From NCBI GenBank assembly GCA_965153455.1, contig OZ234495.1, positions 13,264,875 through 13,328,874 on the forward strand: a stretch of 64,000 nt of DNA, written 5' to 3'. The DNA comes from Sphagnum compactum (taxonomy: Eukaryota > Bryophyta > Sphagnopsida > Sphagnales). Numbering within the stretch: position 1 is the stretch's first letter; every line of letters begins with the position of its first letter. This document shows, in pieces, positions 11,321 to 23,539 of this stretch. Under the pieces are notes generated by a model that was not told where the DNA came from, ran no database searches, and saw only the letters and a list, made by a program, of their open reading frames with translations. The position numbers and the translations under genes are program-made.

Positions 11321-12929
11321 TAATAAGTCGTGATCCCCCCCTTTGATGATCTCCAAGGGGGTAAGGGGGAATGACCATGGTCAAAGTGTTAAAAATGCGT
11401 TAATTTTGTGCTTAACATATGATCTACTAGCCATCAATTCGATATGACCACCACAACTAAACAATGGAGTTGGTTTGGTTATCACTTTCATATGCAACTC
11501 ACAACAATGCCAACAAAGAGTTAAAAACCTAAAGCCCTTAATTTAAATTTCAAACTTATTATTGGAATTTATGTTTATGAAGTTAAATGGACCTATAATG
11601 CAGGAATGAATTGGATAATAACCTTGTCCTCTCCAAACTATTAATTAAATTAGTTATAACCTTTGGGATTGATTGCATAATTGAAGGAAGGCACATAACC
11701 TTTCGCCCCAAGGATCTTACATCATATTATGCACAAGTGTGAGGACTGATCAATCTAAGAGTTGTACACCATATTGGATTGTGAAGCAAGCCATACATTT
11801 CCCCACATTCCCTACCTTGTGATGATTTATGAACAATATTCCAACAACAATAATGAATTGCATGTGCAACCCCAAACAACGCAAAATGGGAATGAATCTT
11901 TCATATAACATGAATTCCCACTTTTCTAATACTTGCTTGGAAATTATGACAAAAATTAAGAAGTCAACAACATGGTTCTCCCCATTTGTTGATGTGATAT
12001 TCCACCACCTATGGGTTGCAAGAATTGGTGCTTATTGGCACAAATATTGTGTTGTTGAAAATCAAGCCAAAATTGACCCTATGCACACCACCTTCTATGC
12101 CCCCAATTTTATGGCGCAATTGATTGAAATCTCCCACACACATGTAGGCCTCCATACCAAAAACCAAACAATGCAAAAATCATTGCAATTGGACATTATA
12201 TGTGGGAGATATGAATTTTCAAAAACACCCCAAAACAATTGTGTATGTATTTTTTCCCCTTCTCATCGTAATATCAAGTGATGTGATTTTATGCGGTGAT
12301 AATTTTAGTCCACTCTTTTGATTTCGATTTCTAAATCCACGTCCGACCATTAACCCATGTTTAGTTATTAAATGTATTAAAAAATGGATTAAAAATTCAC
12401 ATATGAATTATGGATAAAATGGCTTCCATGTGGAAGAAAAATGAAAAATTAAAAGCTTGTCATGTGGTAAGTTCAAATTGGTGTTAAACTTGTCCTTTCC
12501 CAAATTCAAATGCAAGATTTTTGAAAAATAAAAAAGAGAGGTCTAGATTTAACCCCCTTTTTTATTATTTTGAACTTGCCTTAAACCTCATGCACCTCTA
12601 AAACATGTTGAACCTAGAAAATTCTGCCCAAGTTTAAGCAAACTCAAAAACATGATGACGATGGTGATTTACATTATCAATGCCCCCACCTCACTACACC
12701 TCCCCCTTCATGCAACCCCCATGGTCTTTCTATTGTTGCCTTTCATAGAGGCATCAACTAGAACTTCGAACTCTAGTCGCAATGAAAGCGGTAGTGGCAA
12801 CTTTGTTGTTGTTGTCATTATTGTTGGTGAAAGAAGAGATAAATGAAAACCAAATTCAAAAGTGTCAAAATCACAAGGTGACCAATAACGTCTTGCTAAT
12901 TACAAATATTTCCAATGTGAATGTTAAAA
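11321..12929. other. AT-rich intergenic, one unassigned 150-codon frame
   Basis: An open frame at 11829-12281 (+) has 150 codons, rich in Asn, Thr, His and Met. It has no domain I can identify and no clear gene context. Nothing else is supported. Confidence 0.2.
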
Positions 12930-13320
12930 AGGGCAATAACAATGTTGTATTCAAATCAAGAATGCTACTTAACATTAGAACATAAGTAGCATCCTAAGTG
13001 GCACATAATGTTGAAATGTGGATGATAATTAAATGTTAAATGAATGCACCTATCAACCACCCACCCATCATAGTAAAAGAGACAATGTGTAAAAGATACA
13101 TGTCATCGTTGCAGGTGTGAATGACGAGAAAACATGTTAGGATTTAACATTAACCAAGTTGTTAGTAAGCAATTCAACATAGTAAGTGTAAATGGGAGTC
13201 TAAAATATTAATTGAACCTTGCATTTTATGTTAAATAGATTTATGTCTTAAATGGCTAACTTGATGTTAATGGAATTAACTTTAGAACCTTTTACACCAA
13301 GTGCAAAATAGTTTCCATAG
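12930..13320. mobile_element. Diverged Tourist-like MITE copies
   Basis: Two stretches resemble the MITEs at 3066 and 17503. At 12985-13052 AGCATCCTAAGTGGCAC leads to TAAATGAATGCACCT. At 13140-13318 TTTATGTCTTAAATGGCTAA leads to TTTACACCAAGTGCAAA. The ends are degraded, so the limits and the number of insertions are uncertain. Confidence 0.4.
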
Positions 13321-13999
13321 TTTGAACCTTGATCCTTTAGTTAAGAAAATTGATTTAAATCAATGCATCACAAATCATATACAATTAGGTCATGCATAAG
13401 GCCAAGCAATTCAAGTGGGAAAGTAATTCCCTCTTACAGGTGTGGATGGATGGATGAGTGTGGGCAATGCCTCACCATAACAACATGAAGGCCCTTCATG
13501 AAAAGTTGGGCCATTTTGGGGTTTGACAAACCTATAGTTTATTCCAAGCACAATATTTGTGGCAAGGGATGTAATTACACTAGTAGAAAATGGTCATTTT
13601 GTAACTAGTTTTTAATTGCAAATGACATTTGCAACTAAAATCCTAATACTCGCGTTAGACAAGTCACATTGACATTAATCGCAAACAACAACAAATTTTA
13701 AATGAAAAAAATCAACAAAATACACCTTCATCCTTGACTAATCATATACATATTGTTGCTCACAACCAGGATGCGACTTTTTTGGTGAACAATGGGAACA
13801 AGTTATGTGTTGCCATGTGTCCCAATTTTTAATAATTAAACATATATTTTTATTATTTTGAAACAATTTAAGACATTTAATTTTTATGTTTGGATGGTTT
13901 AGATTATGATACGTGGTGCAATAAAAATTTGCCACGTGACATATGAATTGAATTGTCCAAATTAAATTTAAATCAATAAATTGGTATGTAGGTTGAACT

Positions 14000-14160
14000 A
14001 GGTACCTACTTACCTATATACCTACCTACCCATCTAGGCTAAACACCTATCTAGATAGGACCTATTTACCTATCTAGGCCAAATACATACTTAGGTAGGT
14101 AGGTAGTAGAAAAGTAGGTAGGTAAGTTAAGGAAGTAGGTAATTAGATATAAGTACATGA
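14000..14160. repeat. Degenerate TACC/GGTA short repeats
   Basis: Runs of CTACCTACC and CTATCTAGG on the left (about 13990-14080) switch to GGTAGGTAGGTAG on the right (14090-14145), making an imperfect palindrome of simple repeats. The same words and the same strand switch occur on a larger scale at 23540-24430. Confidence 0.55.
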
Positions 14161-14269
14161 ATATTTATATTTTATTTTGGGTTAAGTCGTTTTCATTGGC
14201 TCACCCCATATGCCCATGTTTTTAAATATGAAAATGTAAAACAAAATACTTTCTTTATATATTTTTTGA

Positions 14270-14418
14270 GATGAGAATGAAAGGCAAAACATATGGGATA
14301 AACTTTTTAATTATAAGTTGTTTGCAATTAAAAATGGTCATTTGCGACTAAACATTTTCAGTCACAAACAACTTACAACTAAAAGGTTTATCCCATATGT
14401 TTGTCTTTCATTCTCATC
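14270..14418. repeat. 149-base foldback inside the CACTA element
   Basis: The left arm from GATGAGAATGAAAGGCAAAA pairs with the right arm ending CTTTCATTCTCATC. Both arms carry CATATGGGATAAA/TTTATCCCATATG and then GTTGTTTGC/AACAAC blocks. It contains the same GCAACTAAAA words as the element's ends, so it may be a second, nested end structure. Confidence 0.65.
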
Positions 14419-17400
14419 TTGAAAAGTATATATTAAGTAGGTAAGTGATAGCTAACTAGCTAATTAATTAGTTAATTAATGGAGTAATAAATCAACTAAT
14501 TAAATAATAAAATTACTAATTATTTAATGAATAAAATATAGACAAATAAATTAATAAACTTGGTACTTAATTAAGTAACAACTAAACTAGAAACTAATTA
14601 ATTATCAATATATTATGTTTACTCAAATTAATCATATTATTAATTATTATTAAATATTACTTACTTTATAAGTTAGATAAAGAATAATAATATTTAATTT
14701 TAATTATATATTAACTATAATTATCTATCAACCAATTTAATTAACGAATAATTGGCTAATATTCCTATAATTAGCTAATTATTGATAACTAATTAATTAC
14801 CATTTCATAGCCAAATCAATTAATATAATAACTGAGTATTTAATAATAAGTAACTAATAACTATTAATAATAAATATTGAGTACTACTATTTTTTATTTA
14901 ATAATATAATTAAAACCTAGCCTAGGTTAAATATTTTATTATAATTATTCCCATAATTATTTTCATTTTCATAATTATAATAAATATAAATGTAAATATA
15001 TAGTAATAAAAATAAAAATAATTCAATTATTATTGTAGCTAGTTGGTAGCCAAGGTTAATTATTTTATTTTATTATTCATATTATTACTTCATTCATTAT
15101 AACTATTTATGAACTATTACAATAAATATTTTATATTCCTAATAATTTTATTTTTCCTTCAAAACTAATTTATATAACGATTTATTAGATTTCCATTGTA
15201 ACTACTACAGTAATTATTATAAAATATTAAAATAATGAACTGAAAATAAAAAATTATATATCAATGATTGATTATAATCATTGAGTAATTCACAATTAAT
15301 AAATATGAATTATAAATTTGAAATATAAAAACTTAAAACTACATATTAATATTTAATGGTAATTATTATCATATGTGAATATTTCATAATTGATTATTTA
15401 TAATAATAATAATGTAATTAGTAGCTAGCCTAGGTTAGCTATTTTATTATTATTATATATGATTATATCACTTGTTAAAGTTATTATAATTTAATATAAT
15501 TAAATTTTTATTTTATAATAAATAAAAATTAATTCTTAATATGTACATTAGTCATTTGAAAATAATTTAATAATAATACAATAATGTATTAGATTTTTAG
15601 TAATGATTTCAGAATTATATAATTATTTGTCCTATCATTCTGATATCATCATCATTATGGTCATTATGTAGTAAAATAATACTATTTAAAAAAATTTAAT
15701 CAAAGATAATTCTGAAATTTAAATTTTTATTACATGTAATTATAAATACATAATATAATATTAATATAAATAGTAATAAATGTAATTTGTCATAATTTTA
15801 AGAAGTATATAAGATGGTGTGGATAAACTTGTAATATGGGCATGATATATTTGGTAAATATCTTACATAAAATTTTAATATATTTAAATATACATTAATT
15901 AGTGTAACCATAATATCGAGGCCATTTATATTAATAATAATATTTGAATACACGTGTAATATGGTTGTTCATATACATTCAAAATATACATTTATAAATC
16001 CTAATATATCCAATTATATTTCTTTGAATTCACAAAATACAACTTTGTATATTCATGGGTTTGTAAGTAAATTGGTCGTGTTTGCAACCAATGAGACATA
16101 AATTGTTTTTCTTGGATGAAAACCAAATTAAATGTTGTTCACATGTAAATATGAACATCAAAATAGTCGCAAATTAGTTGCAGTGTAATCGCAAATATGA
16201 CCACCACAAGAAATAGTTGCAAAAATGTCCAAATGTAATTGCAAATAATTAATAGTCGCATGTAGTTGTAAATAAAGTGATTACATTTTGGTCAATTTCT
16301 ACTAGTGTTATAGGTTCAATAGTTTGTTTCTTGATGTGTGGTGTATGAGCAAATGTGGGTGTCATTCAACACACCTATATTTCATTTATGGTCATTGCCC
16401 ATCATGGGGCTTAATTATTAGTGGAATTTGGGTTTTATTGATCCATTGAATTTGATCATGTGACATACTCAATACATTTTGGTTATGATTGAGCGATTTT
16501 GAAAGTGGTTGGAATTGGTGCCATTGTTAAATCATAATAATGAAATAACAACCTATACATTGTTTGATAGGGTGTTTATTCGATTTGGCATTTTTGATGT
16601 ATTCACCAACCAATTACAAACTTTGTGGTGGGTTCCAAGAATTATGTGAGAAAACATTGATGGATCATTGCATTACTTCATGAAACCATCCTAACGCAAT
16701 GGGGTTAGTTGAATGGATGATGTAAATGATGAAGTGAAGTTTGTGAAAATGTGAGTTTCAAAAGGACCATATTAGAAACTAGGATCTACATTTGCCATGG
16801 TCAACTATGGGGTATAAGTTTAATTGACATATTTTCATTGTGTCGTTTCTTATTGTTTGGTCATGAACCCCACCTACTAACTTCAATTTGACAAGATGCA
16901 ATGACAATAATTAATTTGGCTGATCCAAATGTGTGGCTTTAAACATGTGAACAACAAGCAACTTTGTTTTGACATGTAATACTATTAGCTATAGAAAATT
17001 TAACAATTGTCCAACATTGAAGTGCATTGCATTATGCCATTATTTGAGGAGGTGGTTATTAGCCTTGAATCTATAGGTTTAAACTTGTGAAATTACATGT
17101 ATTTGTAACATACAACATCAATTATGTTGGATGTGATTATGGGACATGTTATTTTGCATGTGCAAAAGGTGTTACTTTCCAATGTGTTATTATTGAAATG
17201 ATGAGATGGTTAGACCTAGAAAGACCATGTGCAGAATTGTACTTTGTATCATCTTCTTAATGTGAATGGTCAAGTTTACTTCTTTTTCACAGTTGTTATC
17301 ATTAGATTTTCTATGTTTGTATTTGGTTAATAAGAGGACTTTAATCCCATATAGGGGAGTGGTTTGAAGATGAGGCATTATTTAAAGTGATTTATGTTAT

Positions 17401-17502
17401 TTGGTTTATGTGCAGGTGCATAAGAATAGTTTGGAAATGCCAATATGGTAACACATGATGACGATTAGGAATGTTAATGTACTTGTCGAATTAAAGTTCT
17501 AA

Positions 17503-17692
17503 AGTTGCATTCACACTTAATGTTAAATCAATGTTAAGTGAAAATCTAGGTGGCATCTTAGGTGGTACCCAATGTCAAATGGGTGATTGTTTAACATAAA
17601 TCTTTGTGGTAAATGGGTTTAGGTTCTAAATGATTAACTTGGTATTAGAAGACTTAATACTAAAGTTATTAACACCAAGTGTGAATGCACCT
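17503..17692. mobile_element. Tourist-like MITE, copy 2
   Basis: A 190-base element from AGTTGCATTCACACTTAATG to the inverted end CAAGTGTGAATGCACCT, flanked by TAA on both sides (17500-17502, 17693-17695). It matches the element at 3066-3283 along its length, including CTAGGTGGCATC and CAATGTCAAATGGGTGATTG. TAA is the preferred target of PIF/Harbinger transposases. Confidence 0.8.
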
Positions 17693-17695
17693 TAA

Positions 17696-18401
17696 ATAAG
17701 TTAGTGCTAAATTAAGCTAGTGTAATTTAATTATGTTTTAGCTTGGAACCAATTCAAGTATGAATTAGGTTCGAGATGTTTCATGTTTGAGATATAATTG
17801 TAAATTGTGTGTTGTTAATCATTTTTAATGATTTGATATTTCAAAACATGGAAGTTTGTTGTTGCAAGCTTTTTTATGTTTTTATGCAGATTTTGTTTGT
17901 GCACATTGTTGGGTGGATTTTTATATTTCTTGAGTTTGAACTCTTACAAGTTTTGTAAATGATGAACTTTTCAATTTAAAAATGAGACATCATTTAAGAT
18001 TATTTATGTTATTTGATTCATGTGTGTAACACCAACAACCATTTTACCCAAATTCGAACTTCAATCCTTCAGTTAAAAGGGTCAATCACAAACTAATGCA
18101 TCTCATATCCTTCAATATTCAATCACAAATGAAAAGTTTGTCATAAAGCCAAACACATTCATCATATTTGAGATTTTTTTTTTCATTTGGACACATTTGG
18201 TCCCATATTGAACCATAAGTTTTTTCGGGGAAAAAGAATTTCACCAATTGATGAATTCAAAAAAGAAAAGAAAAAAGTATCACCTTTTACATCTTTCAAA
18301 TCTTTCTAAATTTTGCTAATTTTTGCAATTAAAAAAAAAAAAAAGGTTCTAGTAGTACTAGGTACCAAACAATAGAAAAAGATGATTAAATTTTTCTAAC
18401 A
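17696..18401. other. AT-rich intergenic, nothing recognised
   Basis: A short stretch near 18053-18120 resembles 13321-13400 (TTGAACCTTGATCCTTTAGT-like), which may be further pieces of the same retroelement. No gene is seen. Confidence 0.3.
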
Positions 18402-18463
18402 AAACTTGATTAAATCTTCTTATAGATGATTGTCATGTCAGCTATATCACAAAAGTGCCAAAA
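18402..18463. repeat. Partial copy of the 260-base repeat family
   Basis: GATTAAATCTTCTTATAGAT, GATTGTCATGTCAGCTATAT and CACAAAAGTGCC match the 3' end of the repeat at 18710-18970. Confidence 0.55.
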
Positions 18464-18709
18464 AAGAAGAAGAAAAAGAACACCACCGAGTTCAACAATC
18501 GCACTTTTGTTTGCACTCTATGGAAGCTTCGAGTGAGAGGCCTAGGGACATGAAAGAATAATCGAGCTTGTGCCAAGCAACAACAACTCCTTGAATTTGT
18601 CGGAGTTGAGTCAAAAGTGTGTGCCGAATACAAGAGCATTGTACCCAATTTGTTTCAATTTTTCCCATCACTCTATCGTCACAAATAAAAGCCATGGCCA
18701 ACACCTTCC

Positions 18710-18970
18710 CCGTATATAGCCAAAAAAAAACGAGTAAAAAAAGTTGAACATGCTAAATTTTTTTGCTTTTTGAGATTCTCAATACCCATAATTCGACCAA
18801 ATTTAAGAAAATAGCCATATTTCTATACACAGTTCAAGTAGTTAGCCAAAAATATAAACGCATGTTTTCAAAATGTTGCTTTCATATTTAGCTTGTACCC
18901 AAATTTGGCTAAATCTTTCCTATGGATGATTGCCACTTTTGGCTAGCTAGATACATCACAAAAATTGACC
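18710..18970. repeat. 260-base repeat family, full copy
   Basis: Starts TATATAGCCAAAAAAAAACG, continues through AATAGCCATATTTCTATACA, TCAAGTAGTTAGCCA and a palindromic CCAAATTTGG core, and ends TGGATGATTGCC then ATACATCACAAAAA. A full copy lies in reverse orientation at 41530-41790. Shorter copies follow directly downstream. No coding capacity; likely a MITE or SINE-sized element. Confidence 0.65.
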
Positions 18971-19009
18971 CAAAAAAAACATTGATACTACTTCCAACCT
19001 TTTTTTTGC

Positions 19010-19446
19010 GTGTGGTTCGCTACACATATCCAAAAAGGGAAATTAAAAAAATGTAAAGTGCTAAAACTCAAAGTGTTTTTGGCAACTCTCAATAGCCATA
19101 ATTAGACCCAAAAAAAGGAAAAAAAATTGTCAGATAGATAGATATACATGGTTCAAGTAGAGTAGCCAGAGATATAGAAGCATGGCTTTTTTTTAAAAAA
19201 AATTAATATTTAGCATGTAGCCATATTTGGCTAAAATCTCTCTAGGGATGATCATCACTTTGGCTACATCACAAAAAATAGGGAAAAAAAATCGCCAGAT
19301 ATCTAGGTATACATGGTTGAAGTAGAGTAGCCAGAGACATAGAAGCATGTTTTTTTGTTTTTTTTTAAAATCTTTAATATTTAGCATGCAGCCATATTTG
19401 GCTAAAATCTTTCTAGGGATGATCATCACTTTGGCTACATCACCAA
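19010..19446. repeat. Two further copies of the 260-base repeat family
   Basis: Copy at about 19010-19278 and a 5'-shortened copy at about 19285-19446. Both contain TACATGGTT[C/G]AAGTAGAGTA, ATTTAGCATG, AGCCATATTTGGCTAAAATC and GGGATGATCATCACTTTGGC. These two resemble each other more than the 18710 copy, which suggests local tandem duplication. Confidence 0.7.
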
Positions 19447-19650
19447 ATGGACCCCCAAAATAATAATAATAATAACTTAAAATATAATTTTTATATTAAA
19501 TAAAAAAATAAAAAATAGACTACAAAAATCATAATAAATGCTCATCCAACGCACATGGTCTTTTTTATTAAATCTTTTTCGATTTCTTTGTACAAAGGGG
19601 ACATCTGATTTCTTCAATGCTCATCGAAAGAGGTACTGACTGCAGACACA

Positions 19651-19690
19651 GAGAGAGAGAGAGAGAGACAGAGAGAGAGACAGAGAGACG
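19651..19690. repeat. GA microsatellite
   Basis: Imperfect (GA)n with CAGAGAGA interruptions, followed by a short (CA)n run. It lies about 410 bases before the ERF start codon and may be in its promoter or 5' leader. Confidence 0.8.
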
Positions 19691-19935
19691 CGCACACACA
19701 CACTACACAACACGAGAGAGGTACATGGACACAGAGAGACGAGACAGTTGATCGATGGAGTGCTGGGATTTTGTGGCAGTGGTCGCAATGGAGAAATTGA
19801 CGATGGTGTCGAGATTTGAATGTGTTTTTCTTAGGTGCCATGCTTTGCAACAGATGCAAGAGAAAAATTAGCATTTTGGGGACTGGAGTGGGGGGCGGGA
19901 GGGGGGGCGCTTCTTCTTCTTCTTTTTGGTTTTGT

Positions 19936-19948
19936 GGGGGGGGGGGGG
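19936..19948. repeat. 13-base G run
   Basis: Uninterrupted G13 within a G-rich stretch that also contains GGGGGGCG before it and GAGGGGGTGG after it. The cluster could form a G-quadruplex on the plus strand, about 150 bases before the ERF start codon. Confidence 0.7.
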
Positions 19949-20034
19949 AAGAGGGGGTGGACCGGGTGTTTTCCTGGTGCTTTGGAGCGTGAAGGGGAAG
20001 GTCTGGAACGAGCGGGGAGAATTGCGATTTTGCC

Positions 20035-20041
<7 letters not shown>

Positions 20042-20068
<27 letters not shown>
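20042..20068. repeat. GT microsatellite in the ERF leader region
   Basis: About 13 GT units immediately upstream (about 30 bases) of the ERF start codon, probably inside the transcript leader. Confidence 0.85.
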
Positions 20069-20099
20069 TTTTTTGGGTGGGTTTGAGTGAGTGCTTGAA

Positions 20100-22113
20100 A
20101 TGCCGGACCAGAATATTTCCTCGTCAGGGCCGCGAGAGGCTGAATTGCAGGGCCTCACGTCGGCCGGACTGCGATCCTCGTCTTTGAGTGATGAATGTGG
20201 CGAGTTTAGTCGCTTGTCGACGGCGTTCTTCTCAAGGAGGAGCTGCGATGTCAAGCCTTCCTTACGGGCGGATGGTGTCGCTGGGGTGCTTCTCACCAAG
20301 GCTCAGAATCATTCGTTGGCCAAGAAGCAGTTGCTGGCTGCAGCTGCTGCTGTACCTGTGACCTGCGACTCGGCAACCAAGGCAAGCATCACATCTCCGA
20401 AAATTGCATCGCAACGTGAACCACCCTTGAAGACCGTTGGGTAAGGCCCTTTCCCTCTTAAGCTTGATCTTCGCATTTTCCTCGTGAACCTGCCGTTGTT
20501 CCCTTGAATACTTTTTCATTTTTGAGTCAAGTTTTCGGTCTTATGTTACAATCTCTAAAACTGTCGTTGCCTTTCACAGTTTTGGTAGCAGTGTGGCAGC
20601 CAGTGCTGCTGTGGTGAAGCCTCTGGAGACAAAGGGCGAAGCGAGGTTAGCTCGGAAGAGGAAAGTTCAGTCGTCGCCATCTTCTTCAGAAACGACGATT
20701 AAGCCTGAGAATGTCGAGATTGCCTCCTCGAAGAATCCACCTGAGTACCGAGGCGTCCGTGTCCGACCGGGGGTGAAAGGGTTTTTGGTAGAGATCCGAC
20801 CAAAGAGGTGGAAGACAACCATTTGGTTGGGGACATACCACACATCCCCTGAGGCTGCTCGAGCGTATGATGCTGGGATTTTTTACACTGGCAAAAGCAT
20901 TCCCTATAATTTCCAGGAGTCAGAAGGCTCCTTCCCACCACTCCCCAAACATCTCTCACTTGATAACTTTGACCCTGATGTCATGAAGCAGAGCAAGGTG
21001 TTTGTGAAGGAGCGGGCTGTGGAAGCAGCCAGCAGGAGGGAAGTACCAAGATCACAACTGCCACTCACCAGAAATAAGGTTGGGAATGAAACCAGCTCAG
21101 TTGGAGTGCAAGGATGCAATTTCACCTCTGGATTCGCCTCTGAAAACAAAGGTGTGAAGGATGAAGAGTATGCTGGCTTTGACCCCGTCACTGCAGACCC
21201 ATTCCAAAACCTGGAACCTCTTCCATATGATCTTCCATGCTGTGATAAGCAACCCCTTCTTGGGAATGATAAGGACTGGTGGGGCAGGATCTCTGTTGCT
21301 GTAGATGATTACATGCTGCAAACTGCTATGGTGGGAGATGAAGACCTTGATATTGAAAAGCAAACACTAAATCCCACTGATGGGGTGCTGTTTGATCCAT
21401 TGCACGATGAAGAAGAGGTAAGCATTGGAAAAAAGAATACCTACATACAATGATTTCTATTGGAGCTTCCTACTGCTTTCATGCAAGCTCATCTCATGTA
21501 TCATAGATGTGATCCTTCTATACATAATGCAAGGAAAAGAAAGTAAGGTGGTGAAGAGCACCACCTGCTTATGCTTTTCCTCACAGTAGGTTTAAAGTGC
21601 TTTCCCCATATTAGTCTTCTTGGTTGATTTTGGTAAATGGGATTTCTGGTTTCCATAGTTGAAGTTTGTGAAGAGTAGTTACAGAAGTGGCCTTGTTTGC
21701 TAACTGATGCCTGTTTGATTTTGTGAGTGCAGAGGTTGGTAGCTGCAGAAACCAGTTTTGAGTCAATATTTGGTTCTGAGAGTGATGGAAACTTGACCAG
21801 CCCGAGCCTGGATTCCTGGGGGCTCCAGTCCTTTGATCTAGGTGTCTGGTCTGTATCATCATGTGCTGGACTTTCTCTCTTCAATGTTGAGGAATATGAA
21901 TCATGTGCATCTCCTCAAGTCAAAAAGTTAAGTGATTTAAGTTTTGCAATGACACACCTTGAGGATCCTGTAGTCCTGTGCCAAAATTGGGAGGGTGCAA
22001 GCCCCATGTATGGTTGCATAGACTCAAAATATTTGTCAGTTGAGGCAATGACAATGAATTCCCAGTTTGGCTATGTTGGTATGCCTGAAGTAGGGGACAA
22101 TATGGTTGGTTGA
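20100..22113 (+). CDS. AP2/ERF-domain transcription factor with a divergent AP2 domain
   Basis: Nuclear DNA-binding protein of the AP2/ERF superfamily. Exons 20100-20440, 20580-21417 and 21733-22113 join with matching phases (2 and 0), GT donors and AG acceptors into 519 codons. The ATG at 20100 is the first in frame; a GTG at 20091 is not a plausible start. A single AP2 domain spans residues about 170-225: it begins YRGVRVRPG, keeps VEIR, WLGTYHTSPEAARAYDAG and ends IPYNF. It lacks the usual W-G-K-W-A-A core between RPG and EIR, having VKGFL instead. A basic RKRK (139-142) may be a nuclear signal. The rest is Ser-rich at the N terminus and acidic towards the C terminus (DEEE, SDGNL, DSW), which may activate transcription. 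Target genes cannot be inferred. A possible AATAAA lies near 22340. Confidence 0.88.
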
Positions 22114-23535
22114 GAGAGAGACTGTGCTTTCTAGAGACCCATTTGGTAAGCACTCATGTATTGCTCACTCTGACCGGTCCACAGTTTTTGTCTCTGATCT
22201 CTCTGTTCCAACACGATCACTGGCTTTACCTTAGCTGATTTTGACCTATTGGTAGAGTACCATAGTAGTACATGTTCTTTAGATTGTAATGGCAGGTTGC
22301 AGGCAGATAAATGCTAATGATGTAGCAAATACCTTTGCTAGAATAAATTTTATTGTCGTTATTGTTCATTTTTGTGTAATGCTTGTAGGTGGACACCCTG
22401 TCACATGCTCTGAAGGACCATAGTTGTGGAGAGTGATTGTGGTTATGCCTTGTACAAAATGTCAAAATAGCAGCATCTTGTAAGTATAGAACTGTTGTTG
22501 GAGGTTTGTTGATGAGGACACAACGTGGAAAATAATGGCAAGCTTTTGTGATGGCAACCAAAGGTATTTGTTTGTGTTAGTCTGCAGTGTACTTAACTGC
22601 TATCATGCACTAATTTTTTTCCTGGGGGTTTTGGATGTGTGTGTGGACCATCATGCATTATATGTTTGTCTGTTCTTCTTGTACTTTGGTGTGTTTGCAC
22701 TTGTTTGCTTTCCAGGTTTTCAGTATGAGTTTTTGTCAGTCTAGTCAGTTTGACTTGAATGCCTCCGAGGAAAGCGCATGACTTTGTACATAACTAGAAA
22801 GAAAACTTGTTAATGTCTTCCACTGATTGCAAACCATGTACAAAAATATTGTTTAAGTGACCCAAGAGTCCAAAGAAAGCATGGAGGCATTTCTTCCCTG
22901 GGACCTTCAAACATTCCCTAGTTTAAATCTAGTTATGGTAAGTGCATCTGTTGATGGCAACATTGATTTTTGATGCATTGCAGGTTTTGTGATTGTTTGT
23001 CCAATTTGGTTGTTTTACCACAAAAAATCACAAATATGGCTTGTATGAAATTTTCTCATTTTTTGTGCAATTTTGTGATGCATTTATTGAGTAACTCAGT
23101 TTATGAATAGCATTTGGTTGCACATGATTCATAGTTCAGGGTGATGCAAGAAGGAAATAGATGTTTGCTTGTTGACAATAGTTGTTGAATGATAGCCGAG
23201 TGAAAATTCTACACTAGTGTGTGCTAATGAGGTGGATGGAATAATGCCTCAAAGGGCACAAGTAGTATTAACCCTACAATCATTGGGCAGCTCCATAGTA
23301 TTACTCTAAGGACAATTTGGTCACTAAAATTAATCCTTCAGACATTAAAGTTATCCACAAAGACAGGAAAACCCAAGAGTAAAAACTGGGTTTGATTGAA
23401 CTCGAGGATGGAGGACAATAGCCAAAATGTAGTATGCGACTTTGCCAAAGGGAAAGGAGAAAACTCAAATTTCCTCGTTAACCCAAGATGATTTGAGTTT
23501 CTACCCATGTCTACCTAGGATCCTACTTAGGTTTT
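22114..23535. other. ERF 3' region and intergenic sequence
   Basis: The first several hundred bases are probably the 3' untranslated region (AATAAA near 22340). Chance frames of 69-111 codons on both strands show no known domain. Beyond 22,800 nothing is recognised. Confidence 0.4.
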
Positions 23536-23539
23536 GGAT

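Larger units (their letters stand above)
13578..16307. mobile_element. Non-autonomous CACTA (En/Spm) element
   Basis: A 2,730-base element that starts CACTAGTAGAAAATGGTCAT and ends with the inverted GACCAAAAT.../...TTTCTACTAGTG. It is flanked by TTA on both sides (13575-13577, 16308-16310), the 3-base target duplication of this superfamily. Subterminal regions repeat short words such as ATTGCAAA and AGTCGCAAA, as expected for transposase binding sites. The interior is extremely AT-rich and has no transposase, so it would depend on another element. It sits inside a gypsy integrase. Confidence 0.85.
13440..17250 (+). mobile_element. Decayed Ty3/gypsy integrase, split by a CACTA element
   Basis: The plus strand encodes a worn pol 3' region. 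At 13460-13577 lies an integrase zinc-finger start (ALHEKLGHFG, the H-x4-H pair). After the CACTA insertion, at 16311-16360, the finger resumes with CVVYEQ, where the second Cys is lost. The core follows at 16390-16720: LGFIDPLNL, LVMIERF.KWLELVPL, then FDRVFIRFG and, near the end, GLVEWM. A C-terminal segment with ENLTI-like, GGGY-like and ELYFVSSS text runs to about 17250. Many frames are broken and several stops are TGA where Arg is expected. No LTRs were found. It is not functional. Confidence 0.7.

Noticed and set aside
11829-12281. 150-codon frame as a gene
   Set aside because: No recognisable domain, composition follows the local AT-rich DNA and there is no splice or leader context. 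Mentioned only as an open frame.
19868-20299. 143-codon minus-strand frame
   Set aside because: It runs antisense across the ERF leader and first exon and is dominated by the GT and G-run repeats read backwards.
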